NCBI GenBank assembly: GCA_942493275.1 | Contig: OW818687.1 | Location: 1,302,001-1,366,000 of the forward strand | Direction of reading: 5' to 3' | From: G942493275 sp942493275 | Lineage (GTDB): Bacteria; Actinomycetota; Coriobacteriia; Anaerosomatales; PHET01 | DNA length: 64,000 nt | Shown: positions 17,946 through 27,730 of the stretch, in pieces | Layout of the letters: each line of letters opens with the position of its first letter | Numbering within the stretch: position 1 is the stretch's first letter | Notes under the pieces: model-generated | Told to the model about the DNA's origin: nothing | Databases searched by the model: none | What the model saw: the letters and a program-made list of their open reading frames with translations, nothing else | Made by a program: the position numbers and the translations under genes

Positions 17946-20900
17946 ATGTTCGAGACAACGTTGCGTTCGATTCTCTGGCCGATGCACATCGGCCGCAAGG
18001 CGCGAATCGGGGCCCATGGCTCCGCGGTCGTGCTGGCAGTGTCATTGGTGGTGGCCCTCGTAGTTGGCCAGGCGGTCGCGCAGGCGGAGCCGCAAGCAGG
18101 CGATCCCGCCAGTGGCCCCCCGGTCGCGATCGGCGACGGACAGCCGCGCGAGCGCTTGGAACTGCTGGCACCCGCCAGGGCCACAGGCGACAGGTTCGGC
18201 TACTCAATCGCGATCGATGGCGACACTGCCGTGATCGGTGCGCCCGGATACGACCGTAACCGGGGCGCGGTGTACGTCTCGACCTTCAGCGATGGCGCAT
18301 GGGGCGCCCCGGCTCTCGTTGCGTCCGGTGTCGCTGTGGGCGACGAGCTCGGGTGCGCTGTCGACATCGACGGCGGCACGATGATCGTGGGGGCTTGGGG
18401 CGCGAGCGCCTTTCGCGGCGAAGCCTACGTCATCGAGCGCCAGCCCGATGGCTCATGGGGACCGCGCACGTTCATCGCACGCGGCGATGTGGGCGCCTAC
18501 AACAGCCCGACTGAGGGTCTCGGCAAGGCGGTCGCGATCGATGGCGACACGGCGCTCATGAGCGCGCCCTGGGCTGAACGGACGCCTGGAGACTTCCAAA
18601 AGATCAACACGGGCGCTGTGTACAGGTGCACTCGGGACGCTGCGGGATCGTGGGGCTCGACCACTCGCGTGATCACCGGTCCGGAAAGCGGCGTCCACAT
18701 GGGCATGTCGATCGCACTGCAAGGCAACACGCTCGTGTGTGGCAACTCTGCTGACCAGACGGCTGCAGGCGCGAACGCGGGCAGTATTCACGTGTACGAA
18801 CGCCTCGGAGCCGCGTGGGTCAGGACCGCGCAGTACAACGGGGCAACGCACTCGCAGCTCGGTAGCTCGGTGGACATTTCTGGCGACACCATCCTGTTCG
18901 GCGGGCGCTTCTACGGCGGCGGCGGACGGGTCTTCGCCATTGACCGAACGGGATCGGCGTGGACCGCCTCTCCTGTCGCGGTGGCGTCGGGTACCGGCGA
19001 CGATCAGATCGGCTACTCCGTCGACATCGAGGGCAACCGGGCGGTCGTGGGTGCCATGAAGGCAGACGGGAGCGTGCTCAACGTCGGTGGGTTCAAGGTC
19101 CTGACGCGCCGCAATGGCGTCTGGAGTGCCAGCTCGATGATTCGGACGGGAGACGCTGCGGATGACGCCTACGGCTCGGCCATCGCGTTGCGCCGCGGCA
19201 CGGTGCTTATCGGCGGTCCTGCCGCTAACTTTGCGGGCGTCGCAGACACCGGTGCCGTACGGGTGTTCGACGGTAGCGCGTACGCCACCACGGAGGACTC
19301 CTCGCTCGGCATCGGCTCTGAGCTGGGCCTTCTCTTCAACGACTATGACTCCGAGAACGCGACGCTCACGCCGACGCTCGTCGACACAAGCGCGCTGCAC
19401 GGCACGATCGCCCTCGGATTGGACGGCGCCTTCACCTATGCACCGGACAAGGACTTCAACGGAGTGGCCACGGCGACGTACCGCGTCTCCGACGGTGCCG
19501 CGGAATCAGGTGTCGCCACGATCACCATCACCGTGGCGCCGGTCAACGACGCGCCGGTCGCTTTGGACGATACTGCCACCGTGCTGTGGCGGCAGACGCT
19601 CGTGGCTCCAAGCGTCCTTGTCAACGACACCGACATCGACGGCGATACCCTCGTCGCCTCCATCGAGACCAGGCCCGCCCACGGCGCCCTGTCAATGGCG
19701 CTCGACGGCAGCTACATCTACATCGCGCAGGCAGGCTTCATCGGCACCGACACCTTCACCTATCGAGTTACCGATACGAAGGGCGCGTACGATATCGCCA
19801 CCGTCGCTGTCGCCGTGACCCGCTCTGCGGACTCGGCACCCGTCGCGCGCAGCGACGAGACGACCGCCGCCGAGGACGGCGTTCTTGGCCTCGATATCCT
19901 GGCGAATGACACCAAGGATGAAGCAGTCGGCTCGCTCGAGGCCACCGGCTTCTCTGAGCCGGCTCACGGCTCGCTTCAGATCTCGCCTTCCGGCGAGGTG
20001 ACCTACACGCCGGATGCCGACTGGAACGGCGAGGACACGTTCACGTACCGCGCTTTCGACGGCGGCATGTACTCGGAGTTCGCCACCGTAACGGTCAACG
20101 TCGCCTCGGTCAACGACCGGCCGTTCGCGCGCGATGACAACGCGGGCTCAAGCCGCAACCAGCCGATCACGATCTCGGTGCTCGGCAACGATGCCGACGT
20201 CGACACCGAGCACGCCTCGCTCGTGATCGGCGATCACTCGACGGCGACGAGCGGCACAGTGACGGTAGCCTCTGCCACGCGGCTCACCTACACGCCGGTT
20301 AGGAACTTCGTCGGCACCGACACCTTCACCTACCGCGTCTTCGATGGTGAGCTGTACTCCAAGCCGGCCACCGTGACCGTGACCGTGAGCGACGCGAACC
20401 AGGCGCCGGTACTTACCCCCGCCGCGCCCGAGATCGGCTCAGGTGCCGCAGGCACCCAGGCGGTGCCGGGTGGCGGCGCGACGGTGGCCTCGGTGCTCGG
20501 CGGCTCGGTCGCCGATGCCGATGGTGACGACGTGGGCATGGCGGTCTATGCGATGAAGTTGCGCTCGGGCGTGTGGCAGTACTCGCTTGACAGCGGCTCG
20601 ACCTGGGCCGACATGGTGAGCGCCTCGACCGATGGGGCCCTGCTGCTCGGCCCCACTGACAAGATCCGGTTCCTCAGCTACTTCAACACCGGCTCGACGC
20701 AGCTGTCGTACCGCGCTTGGGATGGCACCTCCGGCACGGCCGGCACCCACGTGGCGATCGACGCCACCGGCGGCAACAGCGCGTTCTCGACCCAGACCGA
20801 CATCGGCGCCCTCGACGTCGATCTGCCCTGGGACGACAAGGTCGGCCGGCTGTGGGGACGCGACCGCTACGCCACGTCCGTGGCCACCGCTCGCTACGCC

Positions 20901-21827
20901 TCCCACGACTGGACCGACATCACCGACATCGTGCTCGTCTCGGGCGCCGACGCCAACGCCTCGGACCCACTCGCGGCAGCAGGCCTCGTGTGGGCCTACC
21001 GCGGTGCGCCGATGATCCAGACCTCACCCAAGACGCTGCCTTCCGCACTTGCGGCTGCACTGCACGAGATCGCCGACAAGAACGACACCGTGCGCCTGCA
21101 CGTGGTGGGTGGCAGCAACGCGCTGCCTGAGACCCGCATCGCAGAGATCGAGGCGCTGCTCTCCTCGCGCGGCGTGACCGTGTCGCACGACCGTATCGCC
21201 GGCGCTAACCGCTACGACACCGCCGCGCGAATCGCCGCCGCGATGGTGGAGCTGCGCGGCAGCGAGATGAGCGGGGACGTGCTCGTGGCACACGGTGCCG
21301 ACCGCACCCGCTTCTTCGACGCGCTCGCGCTCTCTCCGATCGCGGCCACCCAAGGCTCGCCGATCCTGCTCACGGCCCCGGCCGCGCTGTCGGCCGAGAC
21401 CTCCTCGGCGATCGATGCGCTCGACCCGGACCGCGTGATCGTGGCCGGTGGCACCGCGGTGGTTTCGCAGGCCGCCTTCGACCAGGTCCCGGCCGCCGCC
21501 AAGGTGCGCTGGGCCGGTACCAGCCGCTTCGACACCGCGATCGTGATCTCGGACCATGCGATCGAGGAGGGCATGCTGTCGGCTCGCACCGTCTCGGTGT
21601 GCTCGGCCAGGCCTGACGCCTCCTCGCTTCCCGACGCGCTCGCAAGCACCGGCGTGTCGTCGCGTGACGCCTCACCGCTGCTGCTCACGCAGACCTCCGA
21701 CACTCCGGCCGCCACCTCGGCGTGGCTTGCGGCCAACAAGTCCGGCATCCGCCACATCTGGCTCGTGGGCGGGCCCAATGTCATCACCTACGACCAGGAG
21801 GGACGCATCGGCGACCTTCTGAAGTAG
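17946..21827 (+). CDS. Giant exported protein: FG-GAP propeller, tandem Ig/cadherin-like modules, triple CWB2
   Basis: The 1293-residue protein begins at ATG 17946 behind GGGGAGAGG and has a hydrophobic export signal (about residues 28-48, ending GQAVAQA). Residues ~60-450 contain seven repeats of the form G-x-S/A-V/I-A/D-I-D-G-D-T-A-x-I-G-A (for example FGYSIAIDGDTAVIGAP), fitting one seven-bladed FG-GAP-type propeller. Residues ~450-830 hold about four modules ending in linkers such as APVNDAPVA, VNDRPFARDDN and ANQAPVLTP, typical of cadherin-like/tandem-95 adhesion repeats. Three CWB2 repeats from ~965 (GRDRYATS, GANRYDTA, GTSRFDTA) anchor it to the wall. It is probably an adhesin or structural surface protein. 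Its last 1 kb is nearly identical to that of the next gene. Confidence 0.88.
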   Translation: MFETTLRSILWPMHIGRKARIGAHGSAVVLAVSLVVALVVGQAVAQAEPQAGDPASGPPVAIGDGQPRERLELLAPARATGDRFGYSIAIDGDTAVIGAPGYDRNRGAVYVSTFSDGAWGAPALVASGVAVGDELGCAVDIDGGTMIVGAWGASAFRGEAYVIERQPDGSWGPRTFIARGDVGAYNSPTEGLGKAVAIDGDTALMSAPWAERTPGDFQKINTGAVYRCTRDAAGSWGSTTRVITGPESGVHMGMSIALQGNTLVCGNSADQTAAGANAGSIHVYERLGAAWVRTAQYNGATHSQLGSSVDISGDTILFGGRFYGGGGRVFAIDRTGSAWTASPVAVASGTGDDQIGYSVDIEGNRAVVGAMKADGSVLNVGGFKVLTRRNGVWSASSMIRTGDAADDAYGSAIALRRGTVLIGGPAANFAGVADTGAVRVFDGSAYATTEDSSLGIGSELGLLFNDYDSENATLTPTLVDTSALHGTIALGLDGAFTYAPDKDFNGVATATYRVSDGAAESGVATITITVAPVNDAPVALDDTATVLWRQTLVAPSVLVNDTDIDGDTLVASIETRPAHGALSMALDGSYIYIAQAGFIGTDTFTYRVTDTKGAYDIATVAVAVTRSADSAPVARSDETTAAEDGVLGLDILANDTKDEAVGSLEATGFSEPAHGSLQISPSGEVTYTPDADWNGEDTFTYRAFDGGMYSEFATVTVNVASVNDRPFARDDNAGSSRNQPITISVLGNDADVDTEHASLVIGDHSTATSGTVTVASATRLTYTPVRNFVGTDTFTYRVFDGELYSKPATVTVTVSDANQAPVLTPAAPEIGSGAAGTQAVPGGGATVASVLGGSVADADGDDVGMAVYAMKLRSGVWQYSLDSGSTWADMVSASTDGALLLGPTDKIRFLSYFNTGSTQLSYRAWDGTSGTAGTHVAIDATGGNSAFSTQTDIGALDVDLPWDDKVGRLWGRDRYATSVATARYASHDWTDITDIVLVSGADANASDPLAAAGLVWAYRGAPMIQTSPKTLPSALAAALHEIADKNDTVRLHVVGGSNALPETRIAEIEALLSSRGVTVSHDRIAGANRYDTAARIAAAMVELRGSEMSGDVLVAHGADRTRFFDALALSPIAATQGSPILLTAPAALSAETSSAIDALDPDRVIVAGGTAVVSQAAFDQVPAAAKVRWAGTSRFDTAIVISDHAIEEGMLSARTVSVCSARPDASSLPDALASTGVSSRDASPLLLTQTSDTPAATSAWLAANKSGIRHIWLVGGPNVITYDQEGRIGDLLK

Positions 21828-21849
21828 GGACCCATTCCCCGTGGGTCTG
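20836..21849 (+). repeat. 1.0-kb duplicated CWB2 module, copy 1
   Basis: This segment, encoding the triple CWB2 anchor plus the stop codon and about 20 bases beyond, is matched by 24406-25419 at a constant offset of 3570 bases. By eye there are only about a dozen base differences and five amino-acid differences (I/V, A/V, A/P, S/V, I/V). The sequences flanking the repeat diverge strongly. Confidence 0.95.
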
Positions 21850-21884
21850 GGGCCCTTCCGGCCATGCACCGGCCGGAAGGGCCC
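21850..21884 (+). terminator. Perfect 14-bp hairpin after first FG-GAP gene
   Basis: GGGCCCTTCCGGCC (21850-21863) pairs fully with GGCCGGAAGGGCCC (21871-21884) around a 7-base loop, 22 bases after the stop. There is no T-tract. Confidence 0.65.
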
Positions 21885-22121
21885 GCTACGGGGAGCGCGA
21901 GATCCTTGGGTACTAGTCGGACATCACGATGCAGGGCGTGTTCGAAACGAGGCCGCACCCGTAAGGAGAAACCTGACGCAGTGGGCCGACGCGCACCCGC
22001 GCGATGGCCGCTGTTCAGGGTTATGCCTCATTTATCGTGCCGCTCCTCACGGTCAGAATCAGCACTAGGGCGGTATGAGCGAGTGCTCGAAGCCGCGTGT
22101 GACTGGGAAGGGGCCCATACC

Positions 22122-25100
22122 GTGTCAGATTCCATCTCCATGCATGCGCGCAAGCCGTCATTGCAGCCGAGGATGACTGGGCTGACTCTGATGGTTGCAG
22201 TGGTCTTCATGGTGGTCGCGTTGTTCTCTCCTACGGTCGCCTCCGCGTCGCCGCCGATAGCGATGAGCGACGGGGATATGCAGCAGCTCAAGCTGGTCGC
22301 GAACGGCGGCGAGTGGGGTGACCGTGCCGGCTGGTCTGTGGCGACGGACGGCACGACGGCGGTCGTAGGCGCTCCGAACGCCGAGGTCGAGGGTGTGGTG
22401 ACCGGCGCTGTGTGGGTCTACACCCGCGGCGGCGGTGCGTGGGTCCAGCAGGCGAGGCTCGTCGCCGGAGACGGCGCCGCTGAAGATGGGTTCGGCTGGT
22501 CGGTGGCGGTGGATGGCGATACCGTTATCGTCGGCTCACCCGACGATCAGGATCGGGGCACCCGCTCGGGATCGGCATACGTGTTCCTCCGAGGCGACGA
22601 GGGCTGGTCGTTGCAGCAGAAGCTGACCGCCCCTCTTGGCGGGCCCTACGAGCATTTCGGGTGGTCGGTCGCACTGCAAGCCGACGACGCCCTGATCGGC
22701 GCATGGGGTGACAGCACGCTCGGTGCACTCACTGGCGCGGCATACGTCTTCACGCGTTCCGAGGGAGCATGGTCCTCATCAGCGAAGCTCATGAGCCCCT
22801 CAGTCTCCGAAGGCGCGGCCTTCGGCTACTCGGTCTCAATGGCATGGGATACCGCTGTGATCGGCGCCATAAGCGACATAGAGAACGGTGCGAGCACCGG
22901 GTCTGCGTACGTCTTCACGAAGGAGGGGAGTGAATGGACCGAGACGATCAGGCTCGTTGCTTCAGACGCCTCAGCCGAGGACTCCTTCGGCTGTGCGGTC
23001 GCGACGGATGGTTCCTCAATCGTCGTGGGGGCGTACGGGGAGGACTCTGAAGGCACGGACGCCGGAGCAGCCTATGTGTTCCGACCGTGGTATGGCGGGT
23101 GGAAGGAGACCGCGAAGCTGACTGCGTCTGACGCCGCAGAAGGGGCGCAATTCGGCTACTCGGTGGCCGTCTTCTGGGACAACGTCATTGCGGGCGCGCC
23201 GTATGCACCCGATGCCGATGGGCTGGCATCGGGTGCCGTCTACTCGTTCCTGCAGGATGGGAGCGGGTGGAGACAGCAAACGATTCACGCCACTATGGAC
23301 ATCTTCAACGATGTCTTTGGCTGGTCGGTCGCTCTCGATGAGCGGGTCGCAGTCTGTGGCGCATGGCGCGATTGCGACGCTGCCCCGAACGCCGGTGCCG
23401 CCTATGTTGGCCCAGTGTCTCCGTACGCGACCGATGAGGACACAGCGTACTTTGTGGACGCCGGAGTGGGATTGATGGCCAATGACTGGGATGGAGGCAT
23501 CGATCCCCGTTTGGAACTGCTGGACACGGCCGCGCTCCACGGCTCCGTCGATCTGCACGCCGACGGTTCTTTCGAGTACGTACCGGAAAAGGACTTCTCC
23601 GGAACCGCGACTGCCAGCTACAGGCTCAGCGACGGTTCGGAGTCCGATGTGGCAACGATCGCCATCGAAGTCAGGCCCGTCAACGATGCGCCAATCGCGC
23701 ACCCCGATTCGTTCTCCATGCGCCGCGGGGGCGTGCTCTCCTGGGACCCGTCCTCGAATGACGTCGATGTTGACTCGCCTCGGAGTGCACTGGTCGCGGT
23801 GGACTTCTCTCAGCCCGGTTACGGCGTCGTCTCAGCTTCGCCGTCGGGTGGCGTGACGTATCGGCCCCCTGCTGGCTTCACGGGTACTGTCTGGTTCACC
23901 TATCGCGCGTTCGATGGCGAGCTGTACTCCGAGCCAGCCACGGTGACCATCACGGTCGAGACCGCGAACCATGCTCCGGTGTTGACGCCGTGCGAGCCCG
24001 CGAACCCACCGAATGCAGCAGGCACGTCGGGGTCACCCGGGACCGGGGTGACGGTGGATTCGGTGCTTGGAGAGTCCGTCATGGACACCGACGGCGACGA
24101 CGTGGGCATGGCTGTCTTTGCGCTTGGGCTCGAGTCGGGCGCATGGCAGTACTCTCTCGACGGCGGCACGCGGTGGACTGACATGGCCAGCGCCTCGAGC
24201 CATAGCGCATTGCTGTTGCGTCCCAGTGACCGCATCCGCTACATGAGCCATTTCAACACCGGCGCGACGCAGCTGTCGTACCGCGCCTGGGACGGCACCT
24301 CGGGTACAGCCGGAAGCCACGTGGCGATCATCGAGACAGGCGGGCAGAGCTCGTTCTCGGAGGCTGCCGACAGGCTGGCCCTCCAGATCGACCTGCCGGA
24401 TACAGACAAGGTCGGCCGGCTGTGGGGACGCGACCGCTACGCCACGTCCGTGGCCACCGCGCGCTACGCCTCCCACGACTGGACCGACGTCACCGACATC
24501 GTGCTCGTCTCGGGCGCCGACGCCAACGCCTCGGACCCACTCGCGGCAGCAGGCCTCGTGTGGGCCTACCGCGGTGCGCCGATGATCCAGACCTCACCCA
24601 AGACGCTGCCTTCCGCACTTGCGGCTGCACTGCACGAGATCGCCGACAAGAACGACACCGTGCGCCTGCACGTGGTGGGTGGCAGCAACGCGCTGCCTGA
24701 GACCCGCATCGCAGAGATCGAGGCGCTGCTCTCCTCGCGCGGCGTGACCGTGTCGCACGACCGTATCGCCGGCGCTAACCGCTACGACACCGCCGCGCGA
24801 ATCGCCGCCGCGATGGTGGAGCTGCGCGGCAGCGAGATGAGCGGGGACGTGCTCGTGGCACACGGTGCCGACCGCACCCGCTTCTTCGACGCGCTCGCGC
24901 TCTCTCCGATCGCGGCCACCCAAGGCTCGCCGATCCTGCTCACGGCCCCGGCCGCGCTGTCGGCCGAGACCTCCTCGGCGATCGATGTGCTCGACCCGGA
25001 CCGCGTGATCGTGGCCGGTGGCACCGCGGTGGTTTCGCAGGCCGCCTTCGACCAGGTCCCGGCCGCCGCCAAGGTGCGCTGGGCCGGTACCAGCCGCTTC

Positions 25101-25397
25101 GACACCGCGATCGTGATCTCGGACCATGCGATCGAAGAGGGCATGCTGTCGCCTCGCACCGTCTCGGTGTGCTCGGCCAGGCCTGATGCCTCCTCGCTGC
25201 CCGACGCGCTCGCAAGCACCGGCGTGTCGTCGCGTGACGCCTCACCGCTGCTGCTCACGCAGACCTCCGACACTCCGGCCGCCACCTCGGCGTGGCTTGC
25301 GGCCAACAAGGTGGGCATCCGCCACATCTGGCTCGTGGGCGGGCCCAATGTCGTCACCTACGACCAGGAGGGACGCATCGGCGACCTTCTGAAGTAG
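22122..25397 (+). CDS. Paralogous giant exported protein: FG-GAP propeller, Ig-like modules, triple CWB2
   Basis: The preferred start is GTG 22122, about nine bases after GGGAAGGGG; it gives 1091 residues with a signal sequence (LTLMVAVVFMVVALFSPTVASA). The frame is open to 21864, but that stretch overlaps the upstream terminator and is arginine-rich, so it is not likely translated. Seven FG-GAP-like repeats (e.g. FGWSVAVDGDTVIVGSP, FGCAVATDGSSIVVGAY) are followed by two or three cadherin-like modules (PVNDAPIAHPD, ANHAPVLTP) and three CWB2 repeats. It has the same design as the upstream neighbour with fewer Ig-like modules. The propeller halves are clearly diverged while the anchors are almost identical, so the two genes are paralogues whose 3' ends were recently exchanged or homogenised. 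Confidence 0.87.
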   Translation: MSDSISMHARKPSLQPRMTGLTLMVAVVFMVVALFSPTVASASPPIAMSDGDMQQLKLVANGGEWGDRAGWSVATDGTTAVVGAPNAEVEGVVTGAVWVYTRGGGAWVQQARLVAGDGAAEDGFGWSVAVDGDTVIVGSPDDQDRGTRSGSAYVFLRGDEGWSLQQKLTAPLGGPYEHFGWSVALQADDALIGAWGDSTLGALTGAAYVFTRSEGAWSSSAKLMSPSVSEGAAFGYSVSMAWDTAVIGAISDIENGASTGSAYVFTKEGSEWTETIRLVASDASAEDSFGCAVATDGSSIVVGAYGEDSEGTDAGAAYVFRPWYGGWKETAKLTASDAAEGAQFGYSVAVFWDNVIAGAPYAPDADGLASGAVYSFLQDGSGWRQQTIHATMDIFNDVFGWSVALDERVAVCGAWRDCDAAPNAGAAYVGPVSPYATDEDTAYFVDAGVGLMANDWDGGIDPRLELLDTAALHGSVDLHADGSFEYVPEKDFSGTATASYRLSDGSESDVATIAIEVRPVNDAPIAHPDSFSMRRGGVLSWDPSSNDVDVDSPRSALVAVDFSQPGYGVVSASPSGGVTYRPPAGFTGTVWFTYRAFDGELYSEPATVTITVETANHAPVLTPCEPANPPNAAGTSGSPGTGVTVDSVLGESVMDTDGDDVGMAVFALGLESGAWQYSLDGGTRWTDMASASSHSALLLRPSDRIRYMSHFNTGATQLSYRAWDGTSGTAGSHVAIIETGGQSSFSEAADRLALQIDLPDTDKVGRLWGRDRYATSVATARYASHDWTDVTDIVLVSGADANASDPLAAAGLVWAYRGAPMIQTSPKTLPSALAAALHEIADKNDTVRLHVVGGSNALPETRIAEIEALLSSRGVTVSHDRIAGANRYDTAARIAAAMVELRGSEMSGDVLVAHGADRTRFFDALALSPIAATQGSPILLTAPAALSAETSSAIDVLDPDRVIVAGGTAVVSQAAFDQVPAAAKVRWAGTSRFDTAIVISDHAIEEGMLSPRTVSVCSARPDASSLPDALASTGVSSRDASPLLLTQTSDTPAATSAWLAANKVGIRHIWLVGGPNVVTYDQEGRIGDLLK

Positions 25398-25419
25398 GGA
25401 CCCATTCCCTGTGGGTCTA
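24406..25419 (+). repeat. 1.0-kb duplicated CWB2 module, copy 2
   Basis: Second copy of the near-identical segment at 20836-21849. It begins inside the codon run for DKVGRLWGRDRYATS and ends just past the stop codon. Confidence 0.95.
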
Positions 25420-25423
25420 TACG

Positions 25424-25454
25424 GCCCTCCGGCCAGTGCACCGGCCCGGAGGGC
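25424..25454 (+). terminator. Hairpin after second FG-GAP gene
   Basis: GCCCTCCGG (25424-25432) pairs with CCGGAGGGC (25446-25454), 27 bases after the stop. It sits at the same relative place as the hairpin after the first paralogue, though the sequence differs. Confidence 0.55.
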
Positions 25455-25542
25455 TGTACTACGTGGTACGTGGCGCGATCCGATCAAGCACCAGTCACCC
25501 TTTTGGTGCGGCGAAGCTCTGGAATCCCGGCCCCGAGGTGTC

Positions 25543-25548
25543 TATAGT
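25543..25548 (+). promoter_or_regulatory. Possible -10 box for the LTA-synthase-like gene
   Basis: TATAGT at 25543-25548, about 137 bases before the GTG start; no clear -35 box is seen. Confidence 0.25.
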
Positions 25549-25684
25549 GCGACGCACGGGGAGGTCGGGTCTGGCCTTCGCGCACCAAGACGACATCAGG
25601 TAGGGGAGCGTCTCGCGCCGGCCGGCACCGGGCACGCGAGACGACGCGCGCCCGGACGTTGCGCGCGAACAGAAGGGACCGCGC

Positions 25685-27622
25685 GTGCCCGACGCCGCGC
25701 ACAACAGTGACCCGCGCTTCACTTTCACTCGGGACGAGTTGTTCCCGTGGCTCGTCGCGCTGTCGCTCATCGCGAAGCTCTTCTTCGCGCGCTACCTGGT
25801 CTTTGGGCAGGCCTTGGGCCCTGGCGCACCCGCCGACGCGCTCATGGTCTTCGCGCTCATGGGCTTCGCCTCGGCGATCGGCGGGCGGTGGGGCCGCGGA
25901 CTTGCCGCAATCATTGCGGTCGTCGTATCGGTCCTCACCCTCGGGACCGTCCTCTACACCGGCTACTTCAACCAGGTGCCGGGCTTGGGCGTTCTTGGTT
26001 CGATCGGGCAAGCAGGAAGTCTCGCCGAGGATGTCGCGGGGCTCGTCGCCTGGCAGCACGCGCTCTTCGTGATCGACCTGCCGTTCATCGTCTACGCCGG
26101 CTTCGTGAGCGCGGCTCCGCGCCATCATCCCTCTCGTCGGGTCCGATCGGCGCTGGTGGCCACGAGCGCCCTCCTCGGCTTCTTCGCGTTTTCGGTGGGG
26201 GCATATGCGGACGCATCAGCGGTGGACAGCCTGCGCGCGTCGTACACGCACGGGATAACCGCGTTTCAGTTGTCGAGTATCGTCGAACGCCCCGCGCCGG
26301 TGGTTCGGGCAAGCACCTCACCGGACGCCGAGGACAGCATCCAGTCGCGCATCGACGAGCTTACTCGGCATACCGAGGGCCTGCGCAAGGACGGGGCCCC
26401 CGAGCCGGGTGCAGCCAAGGGTTACAACCTGATCATGATCCAGGCCGAGGCGCTCCAAGACGGACTCATCGGCGCGCGGGTGGCGGGTCAGCCGGTGATG
26501 CCCGAGCTCGAGAAGCTGGTAGGCGAGAGCATCTACTTCCCCAACACGTACTCACAGTGCGGAAGGGGCAACACCTCCGATGCCGAGTTCATCGCCAACA
26601 CCTCGTTGTATCCGGGCATCGACCAGCCGGCGTCACTCGCGTACGCACGCAAGGAGGTCCCGGGCCTTCCGACGGTGTTTGGCGAGGCGGGATACGAGAG
26701 CTACACGTTCCACACCAATGACGCGCGCTTCTGGAACCGCTTCCAGCTCTACCCCGCGCTCGGCTTCGACAAGGTGTACGACAAGGAGTGGTTCGGCGAG
26801 GAGGACTTCACTCGCTACGGCGCGAGCGATCGCGTGCTGTTCAAGAAGACCTCCGCCGAGCTGCTCGACGAAGCACTCACCGGAACCCGCTTCTACGCGC
26901 ACGTCATCACGCTGTCAGCGCACTACCCGTTCACAGAGGTGGCCGGGCGGGGGAAGCTGAATCTTCCCGATAACGTCGCGGATACCCCCACCGGTCGCTA
27001 CCTGCAGTCGCAGTCCTATTTCGACGAACAGCTCGGCCGATTCATGCGCGACTTGGGCTCGGCCGGCCTGCTGCAAAACACGGTGGTGGTCGTCTACGGC
27101 GATCACCAGGGGCTGAGGTTCGGCGAGGAGTCTCCTGCCGAGATCGCGCTTCGCCGCGAGGTCTTCGGCCACGGCTACAACCGGGCTGACTTCCAAAACG
27201 TCCCGCTCGCAATCCGTCTTCCGGAAGGCGCCGGCGCGCGGCGTTACGAGGAGGTGCTCGGCCAGGTCGACATCATGCCGACCATCGCCGATCTGTACGG
27301 GCTGGACATCTCGGGAGTGCCCCACTTCGGGCGTAGCGCATTCGTCGATACGCCCAGCGTGATGACGCGAGGAGGCGACCCTGCGATATACATCGACGGG
27401 GATGCTTTCTTCATCGCGGGGATCACCGCCGATAAGGACCGCCACTACGTTGCGAGCAGCCAGGAGAAGATCGGCGCGGGCGCCCGTCCGGAGGCTCTGG
27501 AGTCGACCGCGAAGCTGCTGGAACTCTCGCACGCGTACGCGTCCTCGCTGCCGGAACGCCCCGACGCGACCGACGAGGTCGGCTACATCCCGACGGCTAA
27601 GAACCGGGGCAAGGGCCAGTAG
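25685..27622 (+). CDS. LTA synthase family membrane sulfatase/phosphoglycerol transferase
   Basis: The 645-residue protein starts at GTG 25685 behind AGAAGGGA. About four or five membrane segments occupy residues 20-175, followed by an extracytoplasmic alkaline-phosphatase/sulfatase-fold domain. Glu255 (MIQAEALQ), Thr297 (GRGNTSDAEF), the later VVVYGDHQG and the SAHYPF segment correspond to the metal ligands and catalytic threonine of LtaS enzymes. The family polymerises or transfers glycerol-phosphate from phosphatidylglycerol onto surface polymers. Whether this protein makes true lipoteichoic acid is unknown. It follows the CWB2 protein genes, whose products need anionic wall polymers, but it has its own promoter region. 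Confidence 0.9.
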   Translation: MPDAAHNSDPRFTFTRDELFPWLVALSLIAKLFFARYLVFGQALGPGAPADALMVFALMGFASAIGGRWGRGLAAIIAVVVSVLTLGTVLYTGYFNQVPGLGVLGSIGQAGSLAEDVAGLVAWQHALFVIDLPFIVYAGFVSAAPRHHPSRRVRSALVATSALLGFFAFSVGAYADASAVDSLRASYTHGITAFQLSSIVERPAPVVRASTSPDAEDSIQSRIDELTRHTEGLRKDGAPEPGAAKGYNLIMIQAEALQDGLIGARVAGQPVMPELEKLVGESIYFPNTYSQCGRGNTSDAEFIANTSLYPGIDQPASLAYARKEVPGLPTVFGEAGYESYTFHTNDARFWNRFQLYPALGFDKVYDKEWFGEEDFTRYGASDRVLFKKTSAELLDEALTGTRFYAHVITLSAHYPFTEVAGRGKLNLPDNVADTPTGRYLQSQSYFDEQLGRFMRDLGSAGLLQNTVVVVYGDHQGLRFGEESPAEIALRREVFGHGYNRADFQNVPLAIRLPEGAGARRYEEVLGQVDIMPTIADLYGLDISGVPHFGRSAFVDTPSVMTRGGDPAIYIDGDAFFIAGITADKDRHYVASSQEKIGAGARPEALESTAKLLELSHAYASSLPERPDATDEVGYIPTAKNRGKGQ

Positions 27623-27687
27623 GCGGGTCCGCTCGGGGCGCACCGCTACCCGTGCATACGCGCCCCTGATATATTCATATGCCATAT

Positions 27688-27703
27688 GCCGCTCGTGAGC
27701 GGC
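27688..27703 (+). promoter_or_regulatory. Leader hairpin upstream of LivK-like gene
   Basis: GCCGCTC-GT-GAGCGGC (27688-27703) follows an AT-rich stretch with possible -10 sequences (TATATT, CATATG at 27670-27687). This is about 30 bases before the start codon. Confidence 0.3.
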
Positions 27704-27730
27704 AGGGACACTTAGGGGAAGGGAGCCAGC

